Below, in pieces: positions 1-6,538 of a stretch of 7,606 nucleotides of DNA. Position 1 is the stretch's first letter, and each line of letters begins with the position of its first letter. This DNA comes from Clostridiales bacterium (GTDB lineage: Bacteria > Bacillota > Clostridia > Caldicoprobacterales > DTU083), in contig JAAZEK010000401.1 of assembly GCA_012512335.1 (NCBI GenBank), positions 1-7,606 on the forward strand, given 5' to 3'. Made by a program: the position numbers and the translations under genes. Under the pieces are notes generated by a model. It made no database searches. It was not told the origin of the DNA and saw only the letters and a program-made list of their open reading frames with translations.

Positions 1-726
1 GAAGTATGGAGCAATTGGGAAAATGAGTTTCCTGGGGATGAGATTCCATATTTAACAGCCAATCCTCAATATGCTGGTAAGATTCCCGATCTGTACCGTG
101 AAGAAAATTTCAGAGCATTTTTGAACCAGGCAGGTTTGGAGGGCTATGACCAATTCTCTCCCTTTTTCCGTTGGAAGACTCAGATGACTCGTGAGCAGTT
201 AGAATCTACATTATCCCATAGTCTAGCTGCTCTATATAAGGGGCAATCCTTATTTGTTTTGACGAAAACTGCTGAAGGAAGCTATGAGAGCAGAGAAATT
301 CCTGAAGATATAGGTAGCCTTCTTAATATTGAGGTGCTTCAACGTGGAGAAGGAGGCAATATGATGGAGCTGGAGATTACCACCACCCATGGGAGCTTTA
401 AGATTAGGAAGGAATATAATATCCGGCAAGCGCTAAAACCAGTCAACTATTTAAGTGGTCAGCCAATAGAGCTTATATTAAAAGACGGTTCCATAAGAGA
501 AAACTTCCCTCTTCTTCCTAGCGCATTTGCCTATATAGACTTTCATCGGGACACCGATGGCAATATTCTTGATATTTACATTCATGGCGGAGGTTATGGG
601 CATGGTGTAGGCATGAGCCAATATGGTACATACGGCTTAACCCTAATGGGTAGTAACTGGAAGACTATTCTTAAGCATTATTATCCAGGTAGTGAACTAA
701 AGAACTTATATGATATTGGATATTAG
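1..726 (+). CDS. SpoIID/LytB-domain protein, 3' part (5' end outside window)
   Basis: The frame is open from base 1, so this is the last 241 residues of a longer protein. An internal TTG at 121 is not a credible start, because family-like sequence (EVWSNW...EIPYLTANP) is already present before it. SpoIID/LytB-domain proteins act outside the membrane on peptidoglycan; SpoIID itself is a lytic transglycosylase that cuts denuded glycan strands during engulfment in sporulation. The visible part carries the family's C-terminal signature GGGYGHGVGMSQYGTYG (window residues 196-212), followed by a typical closing block, WKTILKHYYPGSEL. The N-terminal membrane anchor and the region expected to hold the catalytic glutamate lie upstream, so activity cannot be judged. 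It could be spoIID itself or one of the SpoIID/LytB paralogues common in Clostridia. It ends 56 nt before the nucleotidyltransferase gene on the same strand, so co-transcription is possible. Confidence 0.88.
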   Translation, partial: EVWSNWENEFPGDEIPYLTANPQYAGKIPDLYREENFRAFLNQAGLEGYDQFSPFFRWKTQMTREQLESTLSHSLAALYKGQSLFVLTKTAEGSYESREIPEDIGSLLNIEVLQRGEGGNMMELEITTTHGSFKIRKEYNIRQALKPVNYLSGQPIELILKDGSIRENFPLLPSAFAYIDFHRDTDGNILDIYIHGGGYGHGVGMSQYGTYGLTLMGSNWKTILKHYYPGSELKNLYDIGY

Positions 727-782
727 TTCCATGTCATTCCTAATGCAAAGAGGAATCTTGTTTAAACGCAGCGAGGTGTATT

Positions 783-2138
783 ATGAGTTTACCCAAAGCA
801 ATCGAGTATGTAATACGGAAAATAATGAATCATGGCGGTCAGGCCTACTTGGTAGGTGGTGCTTTAAGAGATCACCTATTGGGTAGACCTATTGTCGACT
901 ATGACATAGCGGTATCACTTCTACCAGATGAGATTACAGCTCTTTTCTCCGATCACAGAAGTTGGCCTACAGGAAAACGCTTTGGAACTGTGACTATTGA
1001 AGTAGATAAAATGAACATAGAAATTACAACCTTTAGGCAGGAAACCCTTTATTCCGATAGCCGTCATCCAGACAAGGTATCTTTTGTCACAGATATCAAC
1101 CTAGACCTATCTCGCAGGGATTTTACCATTAATGCTATGGCCTGGAATCCTTTCCAGACAAGCAATTTCATTGATCCCTTTAAAGGAAAGGAAGACCTTA
1201 ATCAGAGAATCATCCGAACTGTTGGCTCTCCTTATGAACGCTTCGCAGAAGATCCACTGCGAATCATGAGGGGAATTCGTTTCTCAGCCCAACTGAATTT
1301 TCAGATTAATGAGGAAACCAAAAAGGCTATGACTCTTTGCTCAAAAGAATTGCATAAGGTCTCAGCAGAAAGAATTCGAGATGAACTTAACAAAATACTT
1401 CTCTCCCCACATCCAGACAAAGGCCTTTTGGAGTTGCAGGAAACTGGTACACTCTCTATTTTGGTTACACCAAAAGGGGAAACAAAAGAAAATACATTAA
1501 CTCTACTTAACGGGCAAAATACACAACATATAAATCATCTGGAAATGCAATTGCCACTTCGTCTGGCTGCATTTATGAGTTTGCTATATAAGTATGAAAT
1601 AGGCTTTAACGCGCCTAGGAGCGCTAGCTTCTTAAATGACAGTTTACGTAGCCTAAGATATGATAATAAAACCATAGCTCATGTTATTAAGCTAATGCAA
1701 GCCTATGAAAGTTTCCACTCCACGGAGGTTTCACCTTATATTATACGAAAGCTAACAGGACAAGTAGGCATGGATGATATTAGAAGCATACTGAGCTGGG
1801 CAGATATTGCAAATAAATACGATGTGCAATGCGACACTCGATACGACAATGTTAGCTTGAGCTTAAATAAGGATGATCAAGAAGCTAAGCTAAAGGAAGC
1901 CATATTAATCTTGAGTAGGATCCAACAGAATAACGACCCTGTATTTTTTGAACAGCTAGACATAAAAGGTGATGATGTTCTAAGCATAGGCATCGGAAAT
2001 AAGAATCCTAGATTGGTAGGAGAAGCCTTAAGCTTAGCATATGATTGGATATTGCAGAATCCAGAATGTAATCATAAAGAGTATATGTTAGATAAATTGA
2101 AAAAGCACTACTGCAGGTTACTGTTCACTGGCATGTAA
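783..2138 (+). CDS. cca: tRNA nucleotidyltransferase, CCA-adding type (class II), 3' end altered by an insertion
   Basis: A template-independent class II nucleotidyltransferase that builds or repairs the CCA end of tRNAs in the cytoplasm. In order along the 451 residues: VGGALRD at 24-30; the metal-binding pair in DYDIA (D39, D41); RRDFTINAMA at 111-120; the nucleotide-recognition block EDPLRIMRGIRFSAQL at 156-171; and AERIRDEL at 195-202. The middle has no intact HD phosphohydrolase motif. The ATG at 783 follows GAGGTG (773-778) at 4 nt and puts VGG at the usual distance from the N terminus. CCA-adding versus poly(A) polymerase cannot be settled by eye, but the EDxxR block and the Firmicute setting favour CCA or partial-CCA addition. 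Codon 445 (2115-2117) straddles the left end of a palindromic element, so the last six residues and the TAA stop are element-derived. The conserved fold appears complete before that point, so the protein is probably still functional. Confidence 0.92.
   Translation: MSLPKAIEYVIRKIMNHGGQAYLVGGALRDHLLGRPIVDYDIAVSLLPDEITALFSDHRSWPTGKRFGTVTIEVDKMNIEITTFRQETLYSDSRHPDKVSFVTDINLDLSRRDFTINAMAWNPFQTSNFIDPFKGKEDLNQRIIRTVGSPYERFAEDPLRIMRGIRFSAQLNFQINEETKKAMTLCSKELHKVSAERIRDELNKILLSPHPDKGLLELQETGTLSILVTPKGETKENTLTLLNGQNTQHINHLEMQLPLRLAAFMSLLYKYEIGFNAPRSASFLNDSLRSLRYDNKTIAHVIKLMQAYESFHSTEVSPYIIRKLTGQVGMDDIRSILSWADIANKYDVQCDTRYDNVSLSLNKDDQEAKLKEAILILSRIQQNNDPVFFEQLDIKGDDVLSIGIGNKNPRLVGEALSLAYDWILQNPECNHKEYMLDKLKKHYCRLLFTGM
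2108..2116 (+). repeat. Left 9-bp direct repeat, putative target-site duplication
   Basis: The sequence CTACTGCAG here is repeated exactly at 2342-2350. Each copy directly abuts one end of the palindromic element, with no intervening base. This is the pattern left by staggered-cut transposition. The left copy is still inside the nucleotidyltransferase reading frame (codons 442-445). CTGCAG is self-complementary, so the core also reads as an inverted repeat, but only the direct-repeat reading accounts for all nine bases without gaps. Confidence 0.7.
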
Positions 2139-2341
2139 AATAAAAAATATATTCCAGTCGCTGTTACAATCACGGATCAATCTAGAGCTCATATCAGCTG
2201 AAAATACTACACCTTCCAAACTCACTGCATTTAGACAGTGAAAGGTGCTTAACGCATTTTCTGCTGATATTCGCTAAGGTTGATAACCGTTCCTGCAAAG
2301 GCTTCTTCCATATGATTTATTATTTTGGTGTGAACAGCAAC
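2117..2341. mobile_element. MITE-like palindromic insertion element, 225 bp
   Basis: The ends are GTTACTGTTCAC (2117-2128) and GTGAACAGCAAC (2330-2341), inverted repeats matching at 11 of 12 positions and bounded by the 9-bp direct repeat CTACTGCAG. The arms keep pairing inward in blocks: an A/T-rich block (about 2136-2152 with 2310-2327), ACGG..ATCAA (2172-2180 with 2279-2289), ATATCAGCTGAAAAT (2191-2205) against ATTTTCTGCTGATAT (2256-2270), and a tip stem CACTG (2223-2227) with CAGTG (2236-2240) around an 8-nt loop. An RNA copy would therefore fold into one long imperfect hairpin. I see no coding potential for a transposase, so any movement would need one supplied in trans. The 9-bp duplication resembles several IS families that duplicate 8-9 bp, but I cannot assign one. 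It occupies most of the gap between the nucleotidyltransferase and DUF1189 genes and supplies the stop codon of the former. Confidence 0.72.
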
Positions 2342-2350
2342 CTACTGCAG
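2342..2350 (+). repeat. Right 9-bp direct repeat, putative target-site duplication
   Basis: The second exact copy of CTACTGCAG lies directly after the right terminal inverted repeat. Joining the left copy to the bases from 2351 onward recreates the presumed uninterrupted sequence, which stays open in the nucleotidyltransferase frame until TAA at 2430-2432. Confidence 0.7.
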
Positions 2351-2391
2351 TATAAACCAGTATGAAACAGTAACTAATGCAGAAATAAACA

Positions 2392-2420
2392 TTGTTATTT
2401 GGATTTCACTATTATATACT
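2392..2420 (+). promoter_or_regulatory. Predicted housekeeping promoter for the DUF1189 gene
   Basis: A -35-like TTGTTA (2392-2397) and a -10-like TATACT (2415-2420) are separated by exactly 17 bp, giving an expected start near 2427 and a leader of about 32 nt before the TTG codon. The spacing is ideal; the hexamers match consensus at 4 of 6 and 5 of 6. It lies downstream of the palindromic element, so the DUF1189 gene need not rely on read-through across that hairpin. Before the insertion this stretch would have overlapped the 3' coding end of the nucleotidyltransferase gene. Confidence 0.5.
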
Positions 2421-2458
2421 GAACTTGTGTAACTAAAAAAGACTTGGGGGTTTAATAA

Positions 2459-3268
2459 TTGAATTTGTTTGAACAATTTACCAATAGCCTGTGGAATTTT
2501 CGCTCTTATCGATCCTTATCTCAAACAAAAGGTGGCAAAAGCTTTTTGTATATATTCCTTTTGTTTTTGCTTGTCTACCTAATCGGTAGTTTTTATGCTG
2601 GGATTCAGGTCGACACCTTTATAAATTATCTCCAATCTTCCATGGAAGACAATGTGCCAGACTTTAGGCTGGCAAACGGCAGGTTCACCTTTGATGGGGA
2701 AATGCCCTACCGCATAGAAGATAACGATTTCCTTTTAATAATTGACACCACTGGTCAAACTACACTAGATGAATTTGATGCAAAAAGTAGTGGAATGCTC
2801 ATAACAGAAGGGGAAATGATTACCATCAGTTTAGGAAAACCTGAAACCACATCTTTTTCCATGATGGGTCCTATTGAAATTAGCAAGGATCAAATTCTGA
2901 AATTTTTACCAAGCTTAAAAGTAGTATTTGTTGTAATTATGGCCATAGCCTTCCTATTCGCTTTTGCTGGAAAGTTATTCGGTATTTTGATGCTATCCCT
3001 AATAGCAATGATAGCAAGCTCCATGTTCCGTCAGCAGCTCACTTTCCAAAATCATTGGAATGTAGCTATTTATGCATCTACACTAGCTATGATTATTAAG
3101 CTATCAAACACTCTCTTAGGCGGTCCTTTAGACGGTTTCATGTTCCTAATTTATTGGAGTTTGGCTATAAGCTGGGCATTCCTTGGCATCTATAATATGC
3201 CAAAAGCTAACCCAAACCATGCCTCGCCCATAATGGAACAAGCTGATGGTAACCCACAGGCGGAGTAA
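2459..3268 (+). CDS. DUF1189-type integral membrane protein
   Basis: A 269-residue membrane protein. A short cytoplasmic-looking N terminus carries the FRSYRSLSQTKGGKSFLY stretch. A membrane segment follows at about 29-48, then a soluble loop of about 100 residues (50-150, rich in D, E and T, probably extracytoplasmic). A hydrophobic C-terminal half has segments near 152-170, 174-188, 200-218 and 226-246, and a polar tail closes the protein. This single-helix, loop, multi-helix layout matches the DUF1189 family, some members of which are labelled YvdJ/MalA-like in Bacillus; the family has no settled biochemical role. The assignment rests on architecture and recall, not on a motif with known chemistry. 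The TTG start is preferred because GGGGG (2446-2450) precedes it by 8 nt and the N-terminal family region begins there. It has its own predicted promoter and converges on the YkvI-like gene. Confidence 0.7.
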   Translation: MNLFEQFTNSLWNFRSYRSLSQTKGGKSFLYIFLLFLLVYLIGSFYAGIQVDTFINYLQSSMEDNVPDFRLANGRFTFDGEMPYRIEDNDFLLIIDTTGQTTLDEFDAKSSGMLITEGEMITISLGKPETTSFSMMGPIEISKDQILKFLPSLKVVFVVIMAIAFLFAFAGKLFGILMLSLIAMIASSMFRQQLTFQNHWNVAIYASTLAMIIKLSNTLLGGPLDGFMFLIYWSLAISWAFLGIYNMPKANPNHASPIMEQADGNPQAE

Positions 3269-3285
3269 ATTCAATTTTAAAGTAT

Positions 3286-3462
3286 GTGCAAAATTTCAAG
3301 TAATGTGTGCTTTTTAAGGTCAAATCCACACATTACTTGAAAATCTGAGCAGAAAATGCCAAAATACGAGCAAAATCCGCACATTAGTTGAAAAACTGAA
3401 CAAAGCTCGCTGAAAAACAGTAGGAAACAGTGCGAATCCACACACTAGTTGAAATTTTGCAC
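3286..3462. repeat. Cluster of four copies of a ~19-bp motif bounded by 24-bp inverted repeats
   Basis: A motif of consensus TCCRCACAYTASTTGAAAW occurs in direct orientation from 3325, 3376 and 3437, and in inverted orientation near the left end (3291-3309). The direct copies start 51 and 61 bp apart, and the first two are followed by similar tails (AAAWCTGARCA). The outermost copies form terminal inverted repeats, 3286-3309 against 3439-3462, that agree at about 22 of 24 positions. I see no matching direct repeats outside these ends and no coding potential. Candidates are a REP- or MITE-like mobile repeat, a regulator-binding cluster, or a structured 3' region shared by the two converging genes. 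Confidence 0.6.
3294..3342 (+). other. Perfect 16-bp stem-loop downstream of the DUF1189 gene
   Basis: Bases 3294-3309 are the exact reverse complement of 3327-3342, with a 17-nt loop. The stem begins 26 nt after the DUF1189 stop codon. It would form a stable RNA hairpin in that transcript and could protect its 3' end or slow polymerase. It lacks a following U-run, so it is not a canonical intrinsic terminator. It comprises the inverted first copy and the second copy of the repeat motif. Confidence 0.5.
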
Positions 3463-3520
3463 GTTCAGAAGGCTCTTTGAACCACCTCAACTCTATGGTG
3501 ACTATTCAGGAGTGGCATAA

Positions 3521-3589
3521 ATGTATACCTGTTATCGTGTAATTCCGAATGTAGATGTAGTGAAGAATCTTTATTTGTTACACGAATGA
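3521..3589 (+). CDS. Possible 22-residue small ORF
   Basis: An ATG is preceded by AGGAG (3508-3512) at 8 nt, a near-ideal Shine-Dalgarno arrangement. It opens a short frame beginning MYTCYRVIPN and ending LYLLHE, stopped by TGA at 3587-3589. An in-frame TAA sits immediately before the ATG, so it is not the tail of a longer frame. I recognise no family. It could be a leader peptide, a microprotein, a decayed remnant or chance. Nothing downstream on this strand in the window would be controlled by it, because the next gene is on the opposite strand. Confidence 0.2.
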   Translation: MYTCYRVIPNVDVVKNLYLLHE

Positions 3590-3660
3590 TGTTGTTAACA
3601 GTTACTCTACTTCATAACTATAATTATAAATTGAAGTTAGTGTTTAGTGGTTATTAACCA
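3590..3660. other. Remaining A/T-rich convergent spacer
   Basis: Of the 392-bp gap between the DUF1189 and YkvI-like genes, the left part is filled by the repeat cluster and the middle by a possible small ORF. What is left is A/T-rich sequence with a short palindrome (3645-3663) that overlaps the YkvI-like stop codon. I see no RNA gene and no canonical U-run terminator for either converging gene. Confidence 0.4.
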
Positions 3661-4713
3661 CTATGATTCACTACGAAATGTCCTTACTAAAATTATAATA
3701 CATAGAGCAAAACCTATGATTCCTAAAATTGGATAAAACCATGAAACGATATTTGAAAAGCCCAACAAACAAATTGCCAGACCTAATACAGTGCCAGCTA
3801 TTGCAGGTAATATTGATTCGGCTTTATATTTTTCTTTTGCTACAGTGTGAATGGCAAAGAGGTTTCCAACAGCTGTGGTGAATATTTCTGCCCAAATAAC
3901 CAAAGTGAATAGAGTTACGAAAAGTCCGCCCATCTTATTTACTATTACCATCTGAGGTATTTCCCAGTGTAAAACTTCTGGTACATTAGCCAGCAGTCCA
4001 TAATTTCCAATGATCAGTAGTAATCCCAAAATACTACCTCCCAATAAGCTACCTAGGGATAGGGCTTTTTTGTCTTGAATCTCCCCTCCTAGAGGAGCTA
4101 AAACCCCTATGGACAAAACCAAATTGAAAGAAGCATAAGTGACCCCAGTATTAATCAGACTTAGTGCTTCCCCAAATTTCACAGGCTGCATCACTATAAC
4201 AGGCATATTACTACGATTTAAAGCAAAAACAAAAACAGAAACACTGAAAATAACCAAACAAGGAACTATCAGTGTGTTAATAGCAAGTACTCCTTTAACG
4301 CCTCTTAAAGTTACAATTAAGGTAAGAAGAGCTGTGACTGATGCCCCTATCATATAGTGCAAGCCCCATTGTTCCTCAAAGAGAGCTCCAGCACCAGCAA
4401 ACATGGCTCCGCATAATAAAATGTATGCAACAGCTAAATATAAATTCACCAGGGGAGCGGATATGCCGAAAACATGATCTATCAAGCTTCCATAAGATTT
4501 TGCACGAAGCTCTCTACCGTAAAATAGTATACTTCTGCCAACAATTACGAACAAAGCTACAGATATTAAAATTGCCCAAAAAGAGGAGTAGCCATACCGG
4601 GTGAAAAATTGAAGTATTTCCTGCCCAGTTGCAAAGCCTGCTCCTATAACTGTTCCAATATACGCCATGGCAATTCGAAACCCATCTACAATAAGCTTTT
4701 TGCTGTTTCTCAT
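3661..4713 (-). CDS. YkvI-family integral membrane protein (putative transporter)
   Basis: A 350-residue, highly hydrophobic protein with about ten predicted membrane helices (approximately 13-33, 45-63, 88-111, 120-137, 146-166, 184-206, 220-241, 262-287, 300-320 and 326-344). The first helix carries GTVIGAGFATGQEILQFF (20-37), which I recognise from the Bacillus YkvI family. The glycine-rich break resembles the unwound helix 1 of APC/LeuT-fold amino-acid transporters, so a substrate-import or export role is plausible, but no substrate is known to me. Length is normal and both ends look intact. The ATG at 4713 follows GGGGGAAGGA closely. It lies 59 nt downstream of the TPR gene on the same strand, and that gap holds a large inverted repeat that may control its expression. 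Confidence 0.8.
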   Translation of the reverse strand: MRNSKKLIVDGFRIAMAYIGTVIGAGFATGQEILQFFTRYGYSSFWAILISVALFVIVGRSILFYGRELRAKSYGSLIDHVFGISAPLVNLYLAVAYILLCGAMFAGAGALFEEQWGLHYMIGASVTALLTLIVTLRGVKGVLAINTLIVPCLVIFSVSVFVFALNRSNMPVIVMQPVKFGEALSLINTGVTYASFNLVLSIGVLAPLGGEIQDKKALSLGSLLGGSILGLLLIIGNYGLLANVPEVLHWEIPQMVIVNKMGGLFVTLFTLVIWAEIFTTAVGNLFAIHTVAKEKYKAESILPAIAGTVLGLAICLLGFSNIVSWFYPILGIIGFALCIIILVRTFRSES

Positions 4714-4715
4714 TT

Positions 4716-4767
4716 CCTTCCCCCAGTTAAATACAATCAGTCCATTATGATTGTATTTATGGGAAGG
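4716..4767 (-). promoter_or_regulatory. Inverted repeat/hairpin covering the YkvI-gene ribosome binding site
   Basis: TAAATACAATCA (4728-4739) and TGATTGTATTTA (4748-4759) are perfect 12-bp inverted repeats with an 8-nt spacer, centres 20 bp apart. Outside them, CCTTCCC (4716-4722) and GGGAAGG (4761-4767) are also complementary. The first of these is the complement of the leftward gene's Shine-Dalgarno sequence. In a leftward transcript arriving from the TPR gene, the 12-bp stem plus the 7-bp outer stem would bury the ribosome binding site. At the DNA level the symmetric repeat could equally be an operator for a dimeric repressor. Which of the two applies is inference. Confidence 0.55.
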
Positions 4768-4772
4768 GAAAC

Positions 4773-6506
4773 TTATGACAGATTAAATTGCTCCCAAAAC
4801 TCAGCTAAATATCTATTAATCTCATTATAATTCTTCATTAAGGTAGAATATGATACTTCCCAGGAAGCAGCCAACTCGGCTCTATTTACAGGTAACTCCC
4901 CTTGAATACGATAATAGAGCTCCAAAGCTGCAGCCCAGCCTTCTGGCTTTCGTATTTGGGGCGCTCCAGACATTTCCCAATGATTTAGACAAGCTTCCCA
5001 AACATCCTGTATATCCTCTTCACAATCGTAGAAATAGGATTCCTTTAAACGCTTAGCAGCCATGTTAGGAATATCTTCAAATATATTACTACCATTTTCA
5101 TAAGGATGACCATGCTTGACATTTACCTCTACAATGCTATCGTCAGAATAAACCAGGTAAGGCTCTTTGGCATCCATTTCCTTAAGAAGGTTAAGTGCCT
5201 CTTTAATTAAATCCTTTTCTTCAGATTTACGTAGTATAAAGCTTCGCAAAAACTCCTCCGCTTTCTCGTCACGGAAGGAAGCTACAACATTCAATATCGC
5301 TTTTTTTATCAGCGAATCATTTAGATCTAATCCCCAGCGTAAAAGGGATTCTAAGCCATCAGTTTTTTCCCATTTATCCCTAAGATCCACTCCGGATAGC
5401 TTCAATAAGTCGTGAATAGACTTTACCCTGCGAATAATTTCTTCATAGGGTACTTGAAAATGATATTCCAGCTCAATAAACTTATCGCCACCTGATATAA
5501 TGCCATTGACATAATGCTTGTAGTAGCTGCTAATGGTGTTATTAGGATGGATTCTTTCTATCTTATCCCAATACTTTAAGGCAGTTTTAAACTTCTTTAA
5601 GTTATAGCAGGAAATCGCCATATAATGCAATATCTTTTTATCATAAGGTTTATATTGTAGCAACTTTTTCAGCAATGAATTAACTTTTTCATGTTGATTC
5701 ATCTCGCATAGGGTAACAGCAATTTTATGCAGGTCCTCAACATCCTCGGTATTCAACCCTAGAACTGTGTCCAAATGCGGATTAGCTTCTTCATCCTTCC
5801 CCTTTTCATATAAGAAAAGAGCAATATTACAGTTGGCATGGATATTTTGAGCTTCCTCATCAATAATAGATTGGCTGACCTCAATTGCCTGGTCTATTTT
5901 GCCTACACAAAAATAAGCTAATGCTAAGTTATTACGAGCAAAAATCAACTCTGGATCTTTTCTAATAGCCTTTTCTAGCTCTCTTACCGCTCGTTTATAA
6001 TCGCCTTGGTCTAATAAATCCTTACCTTTGGTTGCTATGGCTAATGCTTTATCTCGGTCTGGATCGGCATCGCTGATAAACTCATAATAGAACTCCTGAC
6101 TTTGCAGAACATCCAATAGGTTTTGTGCTTCTTCAGCGTAGTAGCCGTACTCGTCCATCTCCATATATTTATCTAGACTATTTTCTGCCTTTGTGTATTC
6201 TTGAAGACCCAAAAAATTGCATGCAATAGCAAAATGGCAATCAGTGCGCTCTGGGCTCTTTTGCATTACAGAAAACAGAATCAAATTTGATTCGTGAAAA
6301 TAACTCATTTCAGAAAAAACTTCGGCTAGATCCAAAGCATACTCTTGGTTATCTGGATCTTTTTCAATAGCCCTTCTATAGTAGCTTAGTGCGTTAATAT
6401 AATTATTACTTTCTATATACTTTTTAGCTTTTCGGTGAAAAAAGGAACCATCCTGTTCAAAGGGGACAACCTTCTTCAACCTACCAGCAAATAATTCTTT
6501 GGCCAT
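4773..6506 (-). CDS. Tetratricopeptide-repeat protein with C-terminal helix-turn-helix-like segment
   Basis: A 577-residue soluble protein with no signal peptide or membrane helix. TPR units (about 34 residues each, with the usual small and aromatic pattern) are visible around 21-54, 55-88, 89-120, 156-187, 188-221, 222-254, 255-288 and 290-322. Examples are NNYINALSYYRRAIEKDPDN and GDYKRAVRELEKAIRKDPE. A helical, charge-rich middle follows (340-445). The C terminus (about 519-565) reads KPEGWAAALELYY, a linker, then RAELAASWEVSYSTLMKNY, which resembles a helix-turn-helix of the cyclin/TFIIB-like kind. TPR proteins scaffold protein-protein contacts; the C-terminal segment may bind DNA or another protein. 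No specific partner can be named. The ATG at 6506 follows GGGAGGAG at about 4 nt, with a promoter-like sequence upstream. It is the first gene of a likely two-gene unit with the YkvI-like gene. Confidence 0.85.
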   Translation of the reverse strand: MAKELFAGRLKKVVPFEQDGSFFHRKAKKYIESNNYINALSYYRRAIEKDPDNQEYALDLAEVFSEMSYFHESNLILFSVMQKSPERTDCHFAIACNFLGLQEYTKAENSLDKYMEMDEYGYYAEEAQNLLDVLQSQEFYYEFISDADPDRDKALAIATKGKDLLDQGDYKRAVRELEKAIRKDPELIFARNNLALAYFCVGKIDQAIEVSQSIIDEEAQNIHANCNIALFLYEKGKDEEANPHLDTVLGLNTEDVEDLHKIAVTLCEMNQHEKVNSLLKKLLQYKPYDKKILHYMAISCYNLKKFKTALKYWDKIERIHPNNTISSYYKHYVNGIISGGDKFIELEYHFQVPYEEIIRRVKSIHDLLKLSGVDLRDKWEKTDGLESLLRWGLDLNDSLIKKAILNVVASFRDEKAEEFLRSFILRKSEEKDLIKEALNLLKEMDAKEPYLVYSDDSIVEVNVKHGHPYENGSNIFEDIPNMAAKRLKESYFYDCEEDIQDVWEACLNHWEMSGAPQIRKPEGWAAALELYYRIQGELPVNRAELAASWEVSYSTLMKNYNEINRYLAEFWEQFNLS

Positions 6507-6538
6507 TTTCTCCTCCCGACCTTATATGATATGCATGC

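Noticed and set aside
121..726. TTG at 121 as the start of the SpoIID/LytB-domain gene
   Set aside because: The same frame is open to base 1 and already shows family-like sequence upstream, and no ribosome binding site precedes the TTG.
736..756. Short hairpin ATTCCT/AGGAAT between the SpoIID-like and nucleotidyltransferase genes
   Set aside because: Only a 6-bp A/T-rich stem with a weak T tract after it; not convincing as a terminator.
3286..3462. CRISPR array
   Set aside because: Copies diverge from each other, one is inverted, spacing varies (51 and 61 bp), and no cas gene is nearby.
3276..3472. Target-site duplication around the repeat cluster
   Set aside because: The bases outside the 24-bp inverted repeats (...AAAGTAT on the left, GTTCAG... 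on the right) do not match at any length I tried.
4139..4830. Three overlapping rightward open frames opposite the YkvI-like gene
   Set aside because: They lie antisense to a clear membrane-protein gene, show no recognisable domains and have compositions typical of reverse-strand translations.
4850..5415. Two rightward open frames opposite the TPR gene
   Set aside because: Both are antisense shadows of a well-supported coding region and lack recognisable domains.
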